Shown: piece by piece, positions 1 to 7,699 of the stretch | How the letters are laid out: each line of letters begins with the position of its first letter | Position numbering within the stretch: the first letter of the stretch is position 1 | Assembly: GCA_016184365.1 (NCBI GenBank) | Contig: JACPCW010000046.1 | Coordinates: forward strand, 1 to 35,374 | Direction of reading: 5' to 3' | Origin: Candidatus Rokuibacteriota bacterium | GTDB taxonomy: Bacteria > Methylomirabilota > Methylomirabilia > Rokubacteriales > CSP1-6 | Length of the DNA: 35,374 bases | Translations under genes and position numbers: made by a program | The notes under the pieces: model-generated | Seen by the model: only the letters and a program-made list of their open reading frames with translations | Told to the model about the DNA's origin: nothing | The model's database searches: none

Positions 1-227
1 TGCTGGTCGTGAGTCAGTTCACGCTGTACGCCGACACGAGCAAAGGCCGGCGTCCGTCGTTCATCGGCGCGATGGCGCCGGATGCGGCCGCGCGTCTCGT
101 CGAGCGCGTCGCCGCGGCGCTACGCGCGCGCGGTCTGACGGTGGCCACGGGCGAGTTCGGCGCGACGATGGACGTCGCGCTCGTGAATCACGGGCCGGTG
201 ACGATCGTCCTGGACAGCCGCGCGTGA
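1..227 (+). CDS. dtd: D-aminoacyl-tRNA deacylase, C-terminal part
   Basis: This is the last 75 or so codons of a gene whose 5' end lies outside the window. The enzyme hydrolyses D-amino acids wrongly attached to tRNA, in the cytoplasm. The visible part holds both family signatures: the SQFTL segment near its beginning ([11 protein letters not shown]) and the NxGPVT motif near the end ([12 protein letters not shown]), which together form the chiral-proofreading pocket across the dimer. The protein ends a few residues after the second motif, as is normal for the family. A dispersed two-hairpin repeat lies just downstream. Confidence 0.9.
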   Translation, partial: LVVSQFTLYADTSKGRRPSFIGAMAPDAAARLVERVAAALRARGLTVATGEFGATMDVALVNHGPVTIVLDSRA

Positions 228-275
228 ACCGCAGACGGCCGCGGCGCGTGACGAGGGCCGCCGCGGCGCGTGACG

Positions 276-356
276 GAGGACGGCCGCGGCTTTGCCGCGG
301 CCGTTCCGAGCGCTGGGGGGGTCTGGGGGGCCATGTCGGGGCCCCCCAGCTGATCA
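276..356 (-). repeat. Two-hairpin dispersed element, copy A
   Basis: Read on the minus strand this starts with TGATCAG (356-350), a few bases after the stop codon of the DUF3750 gene. Hairpin 1 follows: a perfect 10-bp stem (CTGGGGGGCC paired with GGCCCCCCAG, 349-340 and 332-323) around the loop CCGACAT. A C-rich linker ending in GCGCTCGGA comes next, then hairpin 2, an 11-bp perfect stem (304-294 with 290-280) closed by an AAA loop. Hairpin 1 and linker match four other copies in this window. The sequence of stem 2 does not match, but its pairing is kept. Confidence 0.85.
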
Positions 357-358
357 AA

Positions 359-1111
359 TCAATTCCCGGGATGACCGACGCGTCCGATCCCCGGCAGCTT
401 GAGCGCCGGCTCCTTCACGTCGACGCCGAACGTCAGCCCGAGCACGTTGACCTCGACGCCTTCTTCCCAGCCCGCGAGCACACCGCCGAGCCCGAGCAGC
501 GAGAGCTGGAATCCGCGCCCGCCGGGGCTGCGGCCGACGAGGCGGCCGTTCGGCAGGAAGTCCTTGCCGATCGCCGTCGGCGGCAGATCGAGGCGAAGAT
601 CGGGAACCTCGCGACCGAGCCATGCGATGAACGTGTTGCTGTTCGGTCCCGGGAAGGTGCGATAGCTCGTCGCGTAGGGATAGCGCGCGATGGCGGCTTC
701 GAGCCGGTCGATGACCGCTTCGACCGCATCGCCGCGCAGGTCCACGAGGCGGTCGGGCCGCGCGCCGAACCAGTAGTTGTCGGGTCCGAACCGGTCGATG
801 CGCACGGCGCGCACGCCGCGCTCGACGCCCCAGCCGATGACTTCGTACCGCGTGTAGGCCAGGGCGTCGCGGCGCTTCAGCGCGATCCAGGTGTGAACGG
901 CGAGGGCGCTCCGCCAGCCGACGGCGCGGGCCGCATAGACCTGCACGACGGGTTCGCGGGCCTGCGCCGGATCGGGAGCCTGGCCGGACGAATCTCGTCG
1001 CGCACGCCACCACTCGCCGCTTTCGCGCGACCACGCGCTGCAGCTGCCGGCGCCCAGCGCGCCGACCCACAGGAGCAGGAAGGCGGCGAGCCGGGCGCGG
1101 CGTCTAATCAG
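359..1111 (-). CDS. DUF3750 family putative lipoprotein
   Basis: About 250 residues of unknown function. The DUF3750 core is recognised by YRTFPGPNSNTFIAW and LDLPPTAIGKDFLPNG in its second half. The first in-frame ATG/GTG/TTG is a GTG at 946. The frame stays open above it and encodes a typical export signal: basic RRRAR, hydrophobic LAAFLLLWVGALGAG, then a Cys (codon at 1042-1040), suggesting a lipid-anchored protein. The start is therefore placed at CTG 1111, overlapping the end of the upstream basic-protein gene by 8 bp; ATT at 1108 is an alternative. With it the protein reaches about the usual family length. The family is confident; the start is not. Confidence 0.75.
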   Translation of the reverse strand: MIRRRARLAAFLLLWVGALGAGSCSAWSRESGEWWRARRDSSGQAPDPAQAREPVVQVYAARAVGWRSALAVHTWIALKRRDALAYTRYEVIGWGVERGVRAVRIDRFGPDNYWFGARPDRLVDLRGDAVEAVIDRLEAAIARYPYATSYRTFPGPNSNTFIAWLGREVPDLRLDLPPTAIGKDFLPNGRLVGRSPGGRGFQLSLLGLGGVLAGWEEGVEVNVLGLTFGVDVKEPALKLPGIGRVGHPGN

Positions 1112-1331
1112 GCGGGTAGCGGAACGGCTTCCAGCCGACCCCGGAGATGTCGGCCGGCGTGTAACCCCCGGCGCCCGTCTGCGGCGCGGCGGGCTTCGCC
1201 GGACGCGCGGCGGCCTTCGGCGCCGCCTTCGGCGCCGCGGCCTTCGGTGCGGACTTCTTGGCGGCCGGCGCCGCCTTCTTCTTCGCCGGCGCGCGCTTCG
1301 CGGTCGTCTTCTTCTTCGCTGGCTTCTTCAT
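1104..1331 (-). CDS. Small Lys/Ala/Pro-rich histone H1-like protein
   Basis: A 75-residue protein with an ATG start. Its first 50 residues are repeats of KK, AAP and APK, the composition of histone H1 C-terminal tails and of bacterial H1-like DNA-binding proteins. The last 25 residues (GGYTPADISGVGWKPFRYPPD) are of normal composition and look like a short conserved tail. DNA or nucleic-acid binding is inferred from composition only. Such low-complexity sequence can also arise as an artefact in GC-rich DNA, but the ATG, the ordered tail and the tight junction with the next gene favour a real gene. Confidence 0.6.
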   Translation of the reverse strand: MKKPAKKKTTAKRAPAKKKAAPAAKKSAPKAAAPKAAPKAAARPAKPAAPQTGAGGYTPADISGVGWKPFRYPPD

Positions 1332-1365
1332 GGCGTCGCAATCTACACGAACGCCTTCGGCACGG

Positions 1366-1905
1366 TCAACGCGATGCGTGGCCGCGATGCCGCGCGAGCC
1401 GGGCCAGCGGCTCGCCGGTCAGCCGCGTCAGGACCCAGTCCTTGCGAAGGCGCGCACCGAGACTTTCGTAGAAACGGATCGACGGCTCGTTCCAGTCGAG
1501 CACCGCCCACTCCATGCGGCCGCATCCGCGGCGTCGCGCGATGCGCGCCAGCTCCGCGAGCAGCGCCTTGCCGGCGCCGCGGCCGCGCGCGTCGGGCCGG
1601 ACGAAGAGATCCTCGAGATAGAGCGACGGGCGCGCCAGGAACGTCGAGTACGTGAAGAAGTAGAGCGCGAAGCCGACCGGCCGGCCGTCCTGCGCGGCGA
1701 TCAGCGTCTCGAAGTATCGCGGCCGGCCAAACCCGTGACGACGGATGCGCGCCGCGGTCGCTTCCACCTCGTGCGCCAGACGTTCGTAGTCGGCCAGTCC
1801 GCGGATCAGCTCGAGGATGAGCCGGACGTCGCGCTTCGTGCCCGGCCGGATCGTGAGGCCGGTGGCCGGCCGGCGCGACGGCGCGGGCCGACGTGCGCGC
1901 GCCAT
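1366..1905 (-). CDS. GNAT family N-acetyltransferase
   Basis: A 179-residue GCN5-related acetyltransferase that would move an acetyl group from acetyl-CoA to an amine. The acetyl-CoA binding motif A is clear: LEDLFVRPDARGRGAGKALL, with the R-G-x-G-A/G loop at ARGRGAG. It is followed by the C-terminal signature WNEPSIRFYESLGA. The LADYERLAHEV segment near the N-terminus resembles spermidine/thialysine acetyltransferases (PaiA/SSAT2-like), so a polyamine or diamine substrate is possible but unproven. ATG at 1905 overlaps the TGA of the upstream M20 fragment (TGATG), indicating translational coupling. A longer frame upstream is a shadow of that gene. Confidence 0.85.
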   Translation of the reverse strand: MARARRPAPSRRPATGLTIRPGTKRDVRLILELIRGLADYERLAHEVEATAARIRRHGFGRPRYFETLIAAQDGRPVGFALYFFTYSTFLARPSLYLEDLFVRPDARGRGAGKALLAELARIARRRGCGRMEWAVLDWNEPSIRFYESLGARLRKDWVLTRLTGEPLARLARHRGHASR

Positions 1906-2270
1906 CAGGCGCCCGCGCCCGCGAGCAGCAGCTCCGCGTAGCTCCGCACGCCGGCGCGGCGGAAGACCCGGTTGTCGGTGAAGCCGGGAAAGATCGACGG
2001 CGTCGGGACGGCGCCCGGCTCGCGGCGCTCGATCGCGCCCGCGATCGCCTTGTACATCTTCGTGTCGGGCGCGGAGAGGTTCGGCCGCTTCGCGGGCGCC
2101 GTCGCCTGGACCTCGACGTGCTCGTCGCCGACGGCCGCGCGGACCCACGCGAGCACTTCGTCCGGATCGTCACCCGCCAGCAGACGACAGTCGACGTCGG
2201 CGACCGCTGCCGGCGGGATGACGTTCCGCTTTTCGCTCCCGCGCAGCATCGTGAGCGCGAACGTGGTCAT
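1905..2270 (-). pseudogene. M20 peptidase, C-terminal fragment
   Basis: The 121 encoded residues match only the last third of M20 metallopeptidases (ArgE/DapE/carboxypeptidase type, normally 400-480 residues). They include the end of the dimerisation domain (LTMLRGSEKRNVIPPAAVA, then DVDCRLLAGDDPDE) and the C-terminal catalytic edge (IFPGFTDNRVFRRAGVRSYAE). The N-terminal metal-binding half with the HxD ligand is absent, so it cannot be an active peptidase alone. Its ATG overlaps the stop of the upstream small gene (ATGA). Either the peptidase gene lost its 5' two thirds by deletion or the assembly is misjoined here. A separate role for the fragment is unlikely. Confidence 0.65.
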
Positions 2271-2488
2271 GAGAGCGCGCGCAGTCGCGCGACGTCATCG
2301 GTCGCGCGCCCGAGGTCCTGCTCCTGCAGCGCGAGCAGCCGCGCGAGCGCGGCCCGGTGCTCGCGCGCGGCGGCGGCGAGTTTTTCGAATTCCTCACCCG
2401 GGACGGCTCCCAGCGCGGTCGCGACGAGGGCGACCGAGGCGACGGTCATGACGAGCGAGCGGACCAGTGCAACTCGGCGAAAACACAT
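2267..2488 (-). CDS. Small exported helical protein
   Basis: A 73-residue protein of unknown function. An N-terminal export signal or membrane anchor (LVMTVASVALVATALGA, about residues 12-28) is followed by a short alpha-helical, probably coiled-coil region rich in E, A, L and R. It ends abruptly at the ATGA junction with the M20 fragment, so it may be the truncated N-terminus of a longer protein. ATG at 2488 lies about 45 bp from the oppositely directed gene starting at 2533, so the two share a short divergent promoter region. Confidence 0.5.
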   Translation of the reverse strand: MCFRRVALVRSLVMTVASVALVATALGAVPGEEFEKLAAAAREHRAALARLLALQEQDLGRATDDVARLRALS

Positions 2489-2532
2489 GGACGATTAGCT
2501 TCTCACACTTTTCTGCTAGGCTATATCGCGCT

Positions 2533-3537
2533 ATGGCTGGAAACCTGATTTCGTGCCGTGTTCGGGACCGGGCCCTCGAGCTGACGGTCGTCGACTTCAA
2601 GCCCTCCGAGACGCTGCCCGAGCTCGACGAGCTGAAGGCGTTTCTCGCGTCGGATTTCGGCCGGCAGCTCCCCGGCTTCGCCGTGCTCGAGACCGACGCC
2701 AAGTGGGGCGAGACCGTGCTCGCCATCGTCGGCAAGGACGCCACGGGTGGGCTCATCGCCGTGTTCCCGTCGGTCTCGCGCCAGGAGCGCGACTACCACG
2801 ACGTCATCACCGAAGCGATGCTCGCGAGCGGATGGCTCGAGGAAAACCACGACGAGGCCGGCCGCCGGTACGCGGGCGCGAGCGTCGACCGCCCGCTCAA
2901 GATGCTGCTCGTCGCGCCGAGCGTCGTCACGCCGTCGCGCGCGCTCATCCGCGCGCTCGAGCGCGCGGGCGTGGCGCTGATGCCGTACGCGGTCTTCGAC
3001 ATCGAGATGAGTGGCGGCGTGCTGCGCGCCGTGTCGTTCAAGGGCGGCTCCGCGCCCGCCGCCGCGCCTGCCGCCGCCGCACCCGTGGCCGCATCGACCG
3101 CGGCACCGACGCCGGTCGCGCCGGCCCTGCCAGTCGCGGATGTTCCGCCCCCGACTCCGGTCGTGGTACCGGTGCCCGAAGCGCCGCCGCCTCCCCCACC
3201 ACCGCCGCCGCCACAGGAGTCGAGGAAGCCGTCAGCGGTGGAGTCGTTCATCTCCACGCTGCCGGATCCGAACATCAGGGCGATGTCGGAACAGATCATG
3301 ACGTTCCTGGTGTCGCGCTTCCCGAACGCGGAGGGCACGGTCAACGGCGACAAGGGCTTCACGCTCAGCGTCGGCAAGGAGCACCTCGCGACGATCCGGC
3401 TGGACCGCACGTCGCTCTGGCTCGAAGTCGGCCCCGAGAAGATTCCGACGAACAAGATCAAGGATCCTGCGACGCTCGAGCGGGCGATGAACCTGCCGAG
3501 CGTGCTGGAGGCGCTGCACAGCGTTCACGCGAGCTGA
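2533..3537 (+). CDS. Two-domain protein of unknown function with Pro/Ala linker
   Basis: A 334-residue protein I do not recognise. Residues 1-175 form an alpha/beta domain (starting AGNLISCRVRDRALELTVVDF). Residues 177-235 are an Ala- then Pro-rich linker ending in a run of prolines. Residues 240-334 form a second small alpha/beta domain (IRAMSEQIMTFLVSRFPNAE onwards). No signal peptide or membrane segment is seen, so it is probably cytoplasmic. ATG at 2533 is chosen because the conserved-looking beta strand starts right after it; the frame upstream has no good start. The stop codon TGA at 3535 overlaps the proposed CTG start of the following phosphatase gene. Confidence 0.7.
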   Translation: MAGNLISCRVRDRALELTVVDFKPSETLPELDELKAFLASDFGRQLPGFAVLETDAKWGETVLAIVGKDATGGLIAVFPSVSRQERDYHDVITEAMLASGWLEENHDEAGRRYAGASVDRPLKMLLVAPSVVTPSRALIRALERAGVALMPYAVFDIEMSGGVLRAVSFKGGSAPAAAPAAAAPVAASTAAPTPVAPALPVADVPPPTPVVVPVPEAPPPPPPPPPPQESRKPSAVESFISTLPDPNIRAMSEQIMTFLVSRFPNAEGTVNGDKGFTLSVGKEHLATIRLDRTSLWLEVGPEKIPTNKIKDPATLERAMNLPSVLEALHSVHAS

Positions 3538-4958
3538 GCGACGCCGGCGCGCGCGCCGGCGCTGCTCGGTCGAGGTCCACCGTCACCCGCACCGTCGTCC
3601 TCTGCGTCAACGGCCTCACGTCCGACCTGATCGGTGAGGCCACTCCGCATCTGCGCGCCCTCGCCCGCGACGGCGCGATCCGTCCGCTCACGACGGGCGC
3701 ACCGGCGCTGCGCGGTCCGGTGCAGGCGACGTTCACGACCGGTGTCATGCCGGAGCAGCACGGTGTCGTCGCCGACGGCTGGTTCGTGCGTGACGTGGGC
3801 GAAGTCCGCGTCGGCCTCGCCGGCGATGCGCTCGTCGCCGGCGAGAAGATCTGGGAGACGGCGGCGCGGCGCGCGTCCGGGTTCACGTGCGCCAGCCTGT
3901 TCTGGCCGCACAACGTGAACGGCGCGGCCACGTACGCGGTGGCGCCGCGCGCGGTGCAGCGCGCCGACGGCCGCGTCGTCTCCGGCGTGTACGGCGAGCC
4001 CGTCGAGCTGGCCGGGGAGCTCACGGGGCGCTTCGGTCGGTTTCCGCTCCTGAATGCGTGGGGGCCCGCGGCGGACATCTTCGCGACCCGGTGGATCGGC
4101 GACTGCGCGCGCCACGTGTACGAGACGCGTCGCCCGACGCTGACGCTCGTCGCGCTGCCGCACCTCGACGTGAGCCTGACGCGCCTGGGTCCGCGCCATC
4201 CGGCGCTGCGCCGTGACGTGATTGCGGTCGACGCGGTGTGTGGCGAGCTCATCGACCGCGTGCGTCGCGACGGCGCGCGCGTCGTCGTCGTGTCGGCGTA
4301 CGGCGTCACCGCCGTCGACGACGCGATCCACGTGAACCGGGCTCTTCGCGAGGCGAAGCTGCTGCGCGTCCGCGCGGAGCTCGGACGCGACGTGCTCGAG
4401 CCCGGCGCGAGCGATGCGTTCGCGGTGGTCGACCATCAGATCGCGCACGTCTACCTGCGACGGCGCGAGCTGGCCGCGGACGTGGCGCGGATCCTCGAGA
4501 CGCTGCCGGGCGTGGAGCAGGTCCTCGACGAGGAGGCCCGGCGCGCGGCCGGGCTCGATCATCCACGCGCCGGCGATCTCGTCGCGATCGCGCGCCCGGA
4601 CCGGTGGTTTTCGTACTACTACTGGCTCGACGACGCGGCGGCGCCCGACTTCGCGCGCACCGTCGATCCCCACCGCAAGGCCGGCCACGATCCGGTCGAG
4701 CTCTTCCTCGATCCCACGATTCGCCGGCCGACGCTCCGCATTGCCAGGGCGATGGTGCGGCGCGCGCTCGGGCTTCGGTACGTGATGGACGTGATCCCGC
4801 TCGACGCCACGCTGGTGCGAGGCTCGCACGGCCGGCCCGCGGGCGACGTGAGCGCCATGCCCGTGTTCATCTCGAGCGAGAGCCGCTTCGTGCCGCCGCA
4901 CGCGGTGCGCGCGACGGACGTGAAAGACCTACTGCTGGCTCACCTGTTCGACGCCTGA
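3534..4958 (+). CDS. Alkaline phosphatase superfamily protein (nucleotide pyrophosphatase/phosphodiesterase type)
   Basis: About 474 residues of the metal-dependent type I phosphodiesterase/nucleotide pyrophosphatase fold. Visible signatures are the first metal-site strand (TVVLCVNGLT), the nucleophile threonine in QATFTTGVMPEQHG, the metal-binding stretch LPHLDVSLTRLGPRHP, SAYGVT, and WFSYYYWLDD with PHRKAGHDPVELF near the end. The frame has no ATG, GTG or TTG before the catalytic core. CTG at 3534, overlapping the preceding TGA as CTGA, is the most natural start. The usual DHG/EYG-type metal motif reads AYG here and the first ligand is Asn, so metal binding may differ. The substrate is unknown. 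Confidence 0.75.
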   Translation: MSDAGARAGAARSRSTVTRTVVLCVNGLTSDLIGEATPHLRALARDGAIRPLTTGAPALRGPVQATFTTGVMPEQHGVVADGWFVRDVGEVRVGLAGDALVAGEKIWETAARRASGFTCASLFWPHNVNGAATYAVAPRAVQRADGRVVSGVYGEPVELAGELTGRFGRFPLLNAWGPAADIFATRWIGDCARHVYETRRPTLTLVALPHLDVSLTRLGPRHPALRRDVIAVDAVCGELIDRVRRDGARVVVVSAYGVTAVDDAIHVNRALREAKLLRVRAELGRDVLEPGASDAFAVVDHQIAHVYLRRRELAADVARILETLPGVEQVLDEEARRAAGLDHPRAGDLVAIARPDRWFSYYYWLDDAAAPDFARTVDPHRKAGHDPVELFLDPTIRRPTLRIARAMVRRALGLRYVMDVIPLDATLVRGSHGRPAGDVSAMPVFISSESRFVPPHAVRATDVKDLLLAHLFDA

Positions 4959-5425
4959 TCCCCGTCCCGTTTCGCTTCGCGGTCGAGGATGGCGAGGAGC
5001 TCGAAGCGCCGGCCGCGACGCGCTTCGACTTCGGCGAGGAGATCGACGGCCGCGGCGCGGCGCGGCTCGCTCATCGCGCCGGCGAGGCCGCCGACGGCGG
5101 CGAGACGCTCGTACTCGTCGACCAGGCGCCATTCGTCGTCGGAGAGAAATCGCTCGAGGTCGACGAACGCCTGGTGCAGCGGCTCCGCCGCCTCGTGCGT
5201 CGTCGCGTACTTGAGCGCAACGAGGATCGCGCGACCGATCTCTTCCTTCGTGTAGGGCAGGTCGCGCTCCGGACGGTGCGGGCGCTCGCGCGCGGTCTTC
5301 GCGAGGCAGGCGCTGTAGGCCTCGATGACGCGGCGGATGTGCCGTCCGTCGGCGTTGCGCTCCGGTGCGCGCCGCCGGAACAGTCGTGAGAACCAGCCGC
5401 CGCGCGCCTCGCTCATTCGGTCCAT
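4940..5425 (-). CDS. Hypothetical protein
   Basis: A 161-residue soluble protein of unknown function, predicted to be mostly alpha-helical with many charged residues and no membrane segment. The N-terminus (GWFSRLFRRRAPERN) is amphipathic and basic, possibly a peripheral membrane anchor. A second ATG at 5413 is equally possible as start. It converges on the phosphatase gene and the two 3' ends overlap by 19 bp. It lies divergent to the CoA-transferase gene, with about 58 bp between their starts. Confidence 0.6.
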   Translation of the reverse strand: MDRMSEARGGWFSRLFRRRAPERNADGRHIRRVIEAYSACLAKTARERPHRPERDLPYTKEEIGRAILVALKYATTHEAAEPLHQAFVDLERFLSDDEWRLVDEYERLAAVGGLAGAMSEPRRAAAVDLLAEVEARRGRRFELLAILDREAKRDGDQASNR

Positions 5426-5483
5426 CGTCGCGTGCGCGCCGGGCTCGCGTCAACGCCGGGAGCGTCTGCTATCCTGCCGGCCT

Positions 5484-6746
5484 ATGTCCGATGCCGGCCG
5501 CCTGCTCGACGGTCTCACCGTGCTCGATCTCACGCGCGTGCTCGCCGGTCCGTACTGCACGCGTCTGCTCGCCGATCACGGCGCCCGCGTCATCAAGGTG
5601 GAGCGGCCCGGCGAAGGCGACGAGATGCGACGCGGCTATCTCCAGCTCGAGGCGGGCCGCACCGACCAGAGCACGTACTTCGTGCGGATCAACGCGGGGA
5701 AGCTCTCGGTCGCCATCGACCTCGCGCACCCGGAGGCGCATCCGCTCGTGCTCGACCTCGCGCGGCGCGCCGATGTCGTCGTCGAGAACTTCGTGCCGGG
5801 CGTCGTCGAACGCCTCCGCTGCGATCACCGCACGCTCGCGGCCGTGAAACCGGATCTCGTGTACTGCTCGATCTCCGGGTTCGGCCAGACCGGACCGCTG
5901 CGCACGTGGCCCGCGTTCGCGCACGTCATCAACGCCGTCTCCGGCATCATGGACCTCGAGCGCGATCCGGATCCGGCGCCGCGCATCGGCTATCTCCAGA
6001 CGGCCGACGTCCTGGCCGGGACGCACGCGTTCGGCGCCATCGTCGCCGCGCTCTTCCGGCGCGAGCGGACGGGCCGCGGCGCCTACCTCGACGTGTCGAT
6101 GATGGAAGCGCTCGTCGCCGCGGACGACGTCAACTACGGCGCGATCCTCAATGGCGGCGCGGAGCTCCGTGGACCGCGGCTCGGGATGATCGTGCACCGG
6201 ATCGGCGACGCGTGGATGGCGATGCAGACCGTCGGCGCGCCGCAGCTCTGGCCGCGCCTCGTGAAGCTCATGGGGCGGCCCGAGCTCGGCGACGACCCGC
6301 GCTTCGCGACGCCGGTGGCGCGTCGCGAACACTGGCCGGAGATCCGCACGATCGTGGTCGCGTGGCTCGAGAAGTTCACGAGCGTCGACGAGGCGCTCGC
6401 GACGCTGAACGCCGCGCGCCTGCCGTGCGCGCCGGTGCTGTCGCCGAGCGCCGTCGCCGCGCATCCGCACCTGGCGGCGCGCGGATTCTTTCCCGCCGTG
6501 CCGCATCCGGCGCGCGGCGAGGTGCGGATCACCGCGTCGCCCTATCACCTCGACGGCGCACCGATCCCGCCGGCAGGCGGAGCGCCGTATCGCGCCGGCG
6601 AGCACACGCGGACCGTGCTGACCGAGGTGCTCGGATATTCCGACGCTCGCGTGCGCGCGCTGCTCGATGCCGAAGTGATCGATGTCGCTGGGGGCCCCGA
6701 CATGGCCCCCAGACCCCCGATGCTCGGAACCGGCCCGATCGTTTAG
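5484..6746 (+). CDS. CaiB/BaiF family (class III) CoA-transferase
   Basis: A 420-residue enzyme that moves CoA between carboxylic acids through an enzyme-bound acyl anhydride. The N-terminal signature is LTVLDLTRVLAGPYCTRLLAD, followed by GARVIKVE and ISGFGQTGPL. The catalytic aspartate is D175 in TADVLAG, and VSMMEALVA follows. ATG at 5484 fits the family N-terminus. The donor and acceptor acids cannot be told. The last 18 or so residues (GGPDMAPRPP onwards) are not family sequence: they are encoded by copy B of the dispersed two-hairpin element, which also provides the stop codon. The native 3' end was evidently replaced by the repeat. Confidence 0.9.
   Translation: MSDAGRLLDGLTVLDLTRVLAGPYCTRLLADHGARVIKVERPGEGDEMRRGYLQLEAGRTDQSTYFVRINAGKLSVAIDLAHPEAHPLVLDLARRADVVVENFVPGVVERLRCDHRTLAAVKPDLVYCSISGFGQTGPLRTWPAFAHVINAVSGIMDLERDPDPAPRIGYLQTADVLAGTHAFGAIVAALFRRERTGRGAYLDVSMMEALVAADDVNYGAILNGGAELRGPRLGMIVHRIGDAWMAMQTVGAPQLWPRLVKLMGRPELGDDPRFATPVARREHWPEIRTIVVAWLEKFTSVDEALATLNAARLPCAPVLSPSAVAAHPHLAARGFFPAVPHPARGEVRITASPYHLDGAPIPPAGGAPYRAGEHTRTVLTEVLGYSDARVRALLDAEVIDVAGGPDMAPRPPMLGTGPIV
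6687..6745 (+). repeat. Two-hairpin dispersed element, copy B (truncated)
   Basis: Hairpin 1 is a perfect 9-bp stem (6688-6696 with 6704-6712) around the constant loop CCGACAT. It is followed by the linker ACCCCCGATGCTCGG and the beginning of a hairpin-2 region that is cut short by the next copy. It is in frame with, and translated as the C-terminus of, the CoA-transferase. Together with copy C it forms a tandem pair with a 59-bp period. Confidence 0.85.
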
Positions 6747-6823
6747 CTGGGGGCCCCGACATGGCCCCCAGACCCCCCACCGCTCGGAACCGGCCCGGCG
6801 TAGCCGTGCCGGTCCTCGATTCC
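6746..6823 (+). repeat. Two-hairpin dispersed element, copy C
   Basis: Hairpin 1 has a perfect 9-bp stem (6747-6755 with 6763-6771) and loop CCGACAT. The linker ends in CGCTCGGA. Hairpin 2 spans 6789-6813: ACCGGC, one unpaired C, CGGC, loop GTA, GCCG, one unpaired T, GCCGGT. The copy ends in CCTCGATTCC, also found at the end of copy E. The only conventional start codons of the following gene (ATG 6761, GTG 6806) lie inside this element. Confidence 0.85.
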
Positions 6824-7699
6824 GCCGCGCTCGAACGACTGCGCGATCGCCGGTTTCGTCGGCGGCCCGCGCTTCGCGTCCGTGCCGATCGCGGCGCGCT
6901 GGCGTTCGTCGAAGCCGTCGGCTTCTGCTCGACCTTCTATCGCTTTCCCGAGGGCGTCGCCTGTCTCTGGGAGGCCGTGGCGGGTCGTCGCGATCCGCGA
7001 TGGCCGCGACGCTCGCACCACGATGCCGGCATCGGCACCACGTGGGAGCTGAAGGACCGGCTGCCCGCGAAGCGGCGCGTGTACTACGGCAAGCTGCTCC
7101 GCGGCAAGCCGCTCCTCGTCGCGCTCGATCTCGTCCCGGCGTTCTACGCGCTCGTGCGCGGCCGGCAGCGCGCGCGCCACTATCGCGCGGAGTACGAGGC
7201 CGGCCGGCTCGGACACACCGCGCGCCGGATCATGGACACGCTCGTGCGCGAGCATCCGCAGTACACGCGCGAGCTCCGCGCGAACGTCTTCATGCTCGAG
7301 CCCTCGAAGACCCGCGAGTTCGAGCGCGCGATGGCCGAGCTCCAGCAGGGGCTCTGGGTCGTGAAGACGGAAGAGCGGTACGAGCCGACGTTTTCGTACC
7401 GCTGGGACCTGCTCGAGAGCTGGCTGCCGGATGAAGTCGCGGCCGGGCGCCGGCTGTCGCGCGCCGCGGCGATCGCGCAGCTCATCGAGCGGTACGTGGC
7501 CGGCGCGACCTACACGACCGAGCGCGCGCTCGCGCGGCTCTTCGCGCTGCCGCGTGACGACGTGCGGCGCGCGGTCGCGCGCCTGGCGTCACGCGGGGTG
7601 ATCGTCGGCGACGTCGTCGTCGAAGGGCGGCCGGGGACGGCCATCGTGCACGCGGCCGCGCTCCGTCAGAGCCAGCCGGAGCGTTTGAACCCCACGTAG
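6806..7699 (+). CDS. AlkZ-related winged-helix protein
   Basis: A 297-residue protein related to the AlkZ/YcaQ-like group of tandem winged-helix proteins, some of which are DNA glycosylases acting on crosslinks or alkylated bases. Seen here: FVEAVGFCSTFYRFPEGVACL near the N-terminus, VYYGKLLRGKPLLVALDLVP, and VKTEERYEPTFSYRWDL. A C-terminal winged-helix-like segment follows (TTERALARLFALPRDDVRRA, then ASRGVI). The catalytic Q-x-Q/D motif of true AlkZ is not evident, so activity is uncertain. Start GTG 6806 is in hairpin 2 of repeat copy C; ATG 6761 in the loop of hairpin 1 is the alternative. The 3' end overlaps convergent corA by 34 bp. Confidence 0.6.
   Translation: MPVLDSAALERLRDRRFRRRPALRVRADRGALAFVEAVGFCSTFYRFPEGVACLWEAVAGRRDPRWPRRSHHDAGIGTTWELKDRLPAKRRVYYGKLLRGKPLLVALDLVPAFYALVRGRQRARHYRAEYEAGRLGHTARRIMDTLVREHPQYTRELRANVFMLEPSKTREFERAMAELQQGLWVVKTEERYEPTFSYRWDLLESWLPDEVAAGRRLSRAAAIAQLIERYVAGATYTTERALARLFALPRDDVRRAVARLASRGVIVGDVVVEGRPGTAIVHAAALRQSQPERLNPT

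Noticed and set aside
3227..3460. Minus-strand Gly/Thr/Ala-rich frame opposite the proline linker
   Set aside because: It mirrors the proline-rich linker of the plus-strand gene and has no ribosome-binding site or domain.
6687..6823. CRISPR array suggested by two tandem units
   Set aside because: Only two units, no unique spacers of constant length, no cas genes, and the unit recurs singly at distant sites.
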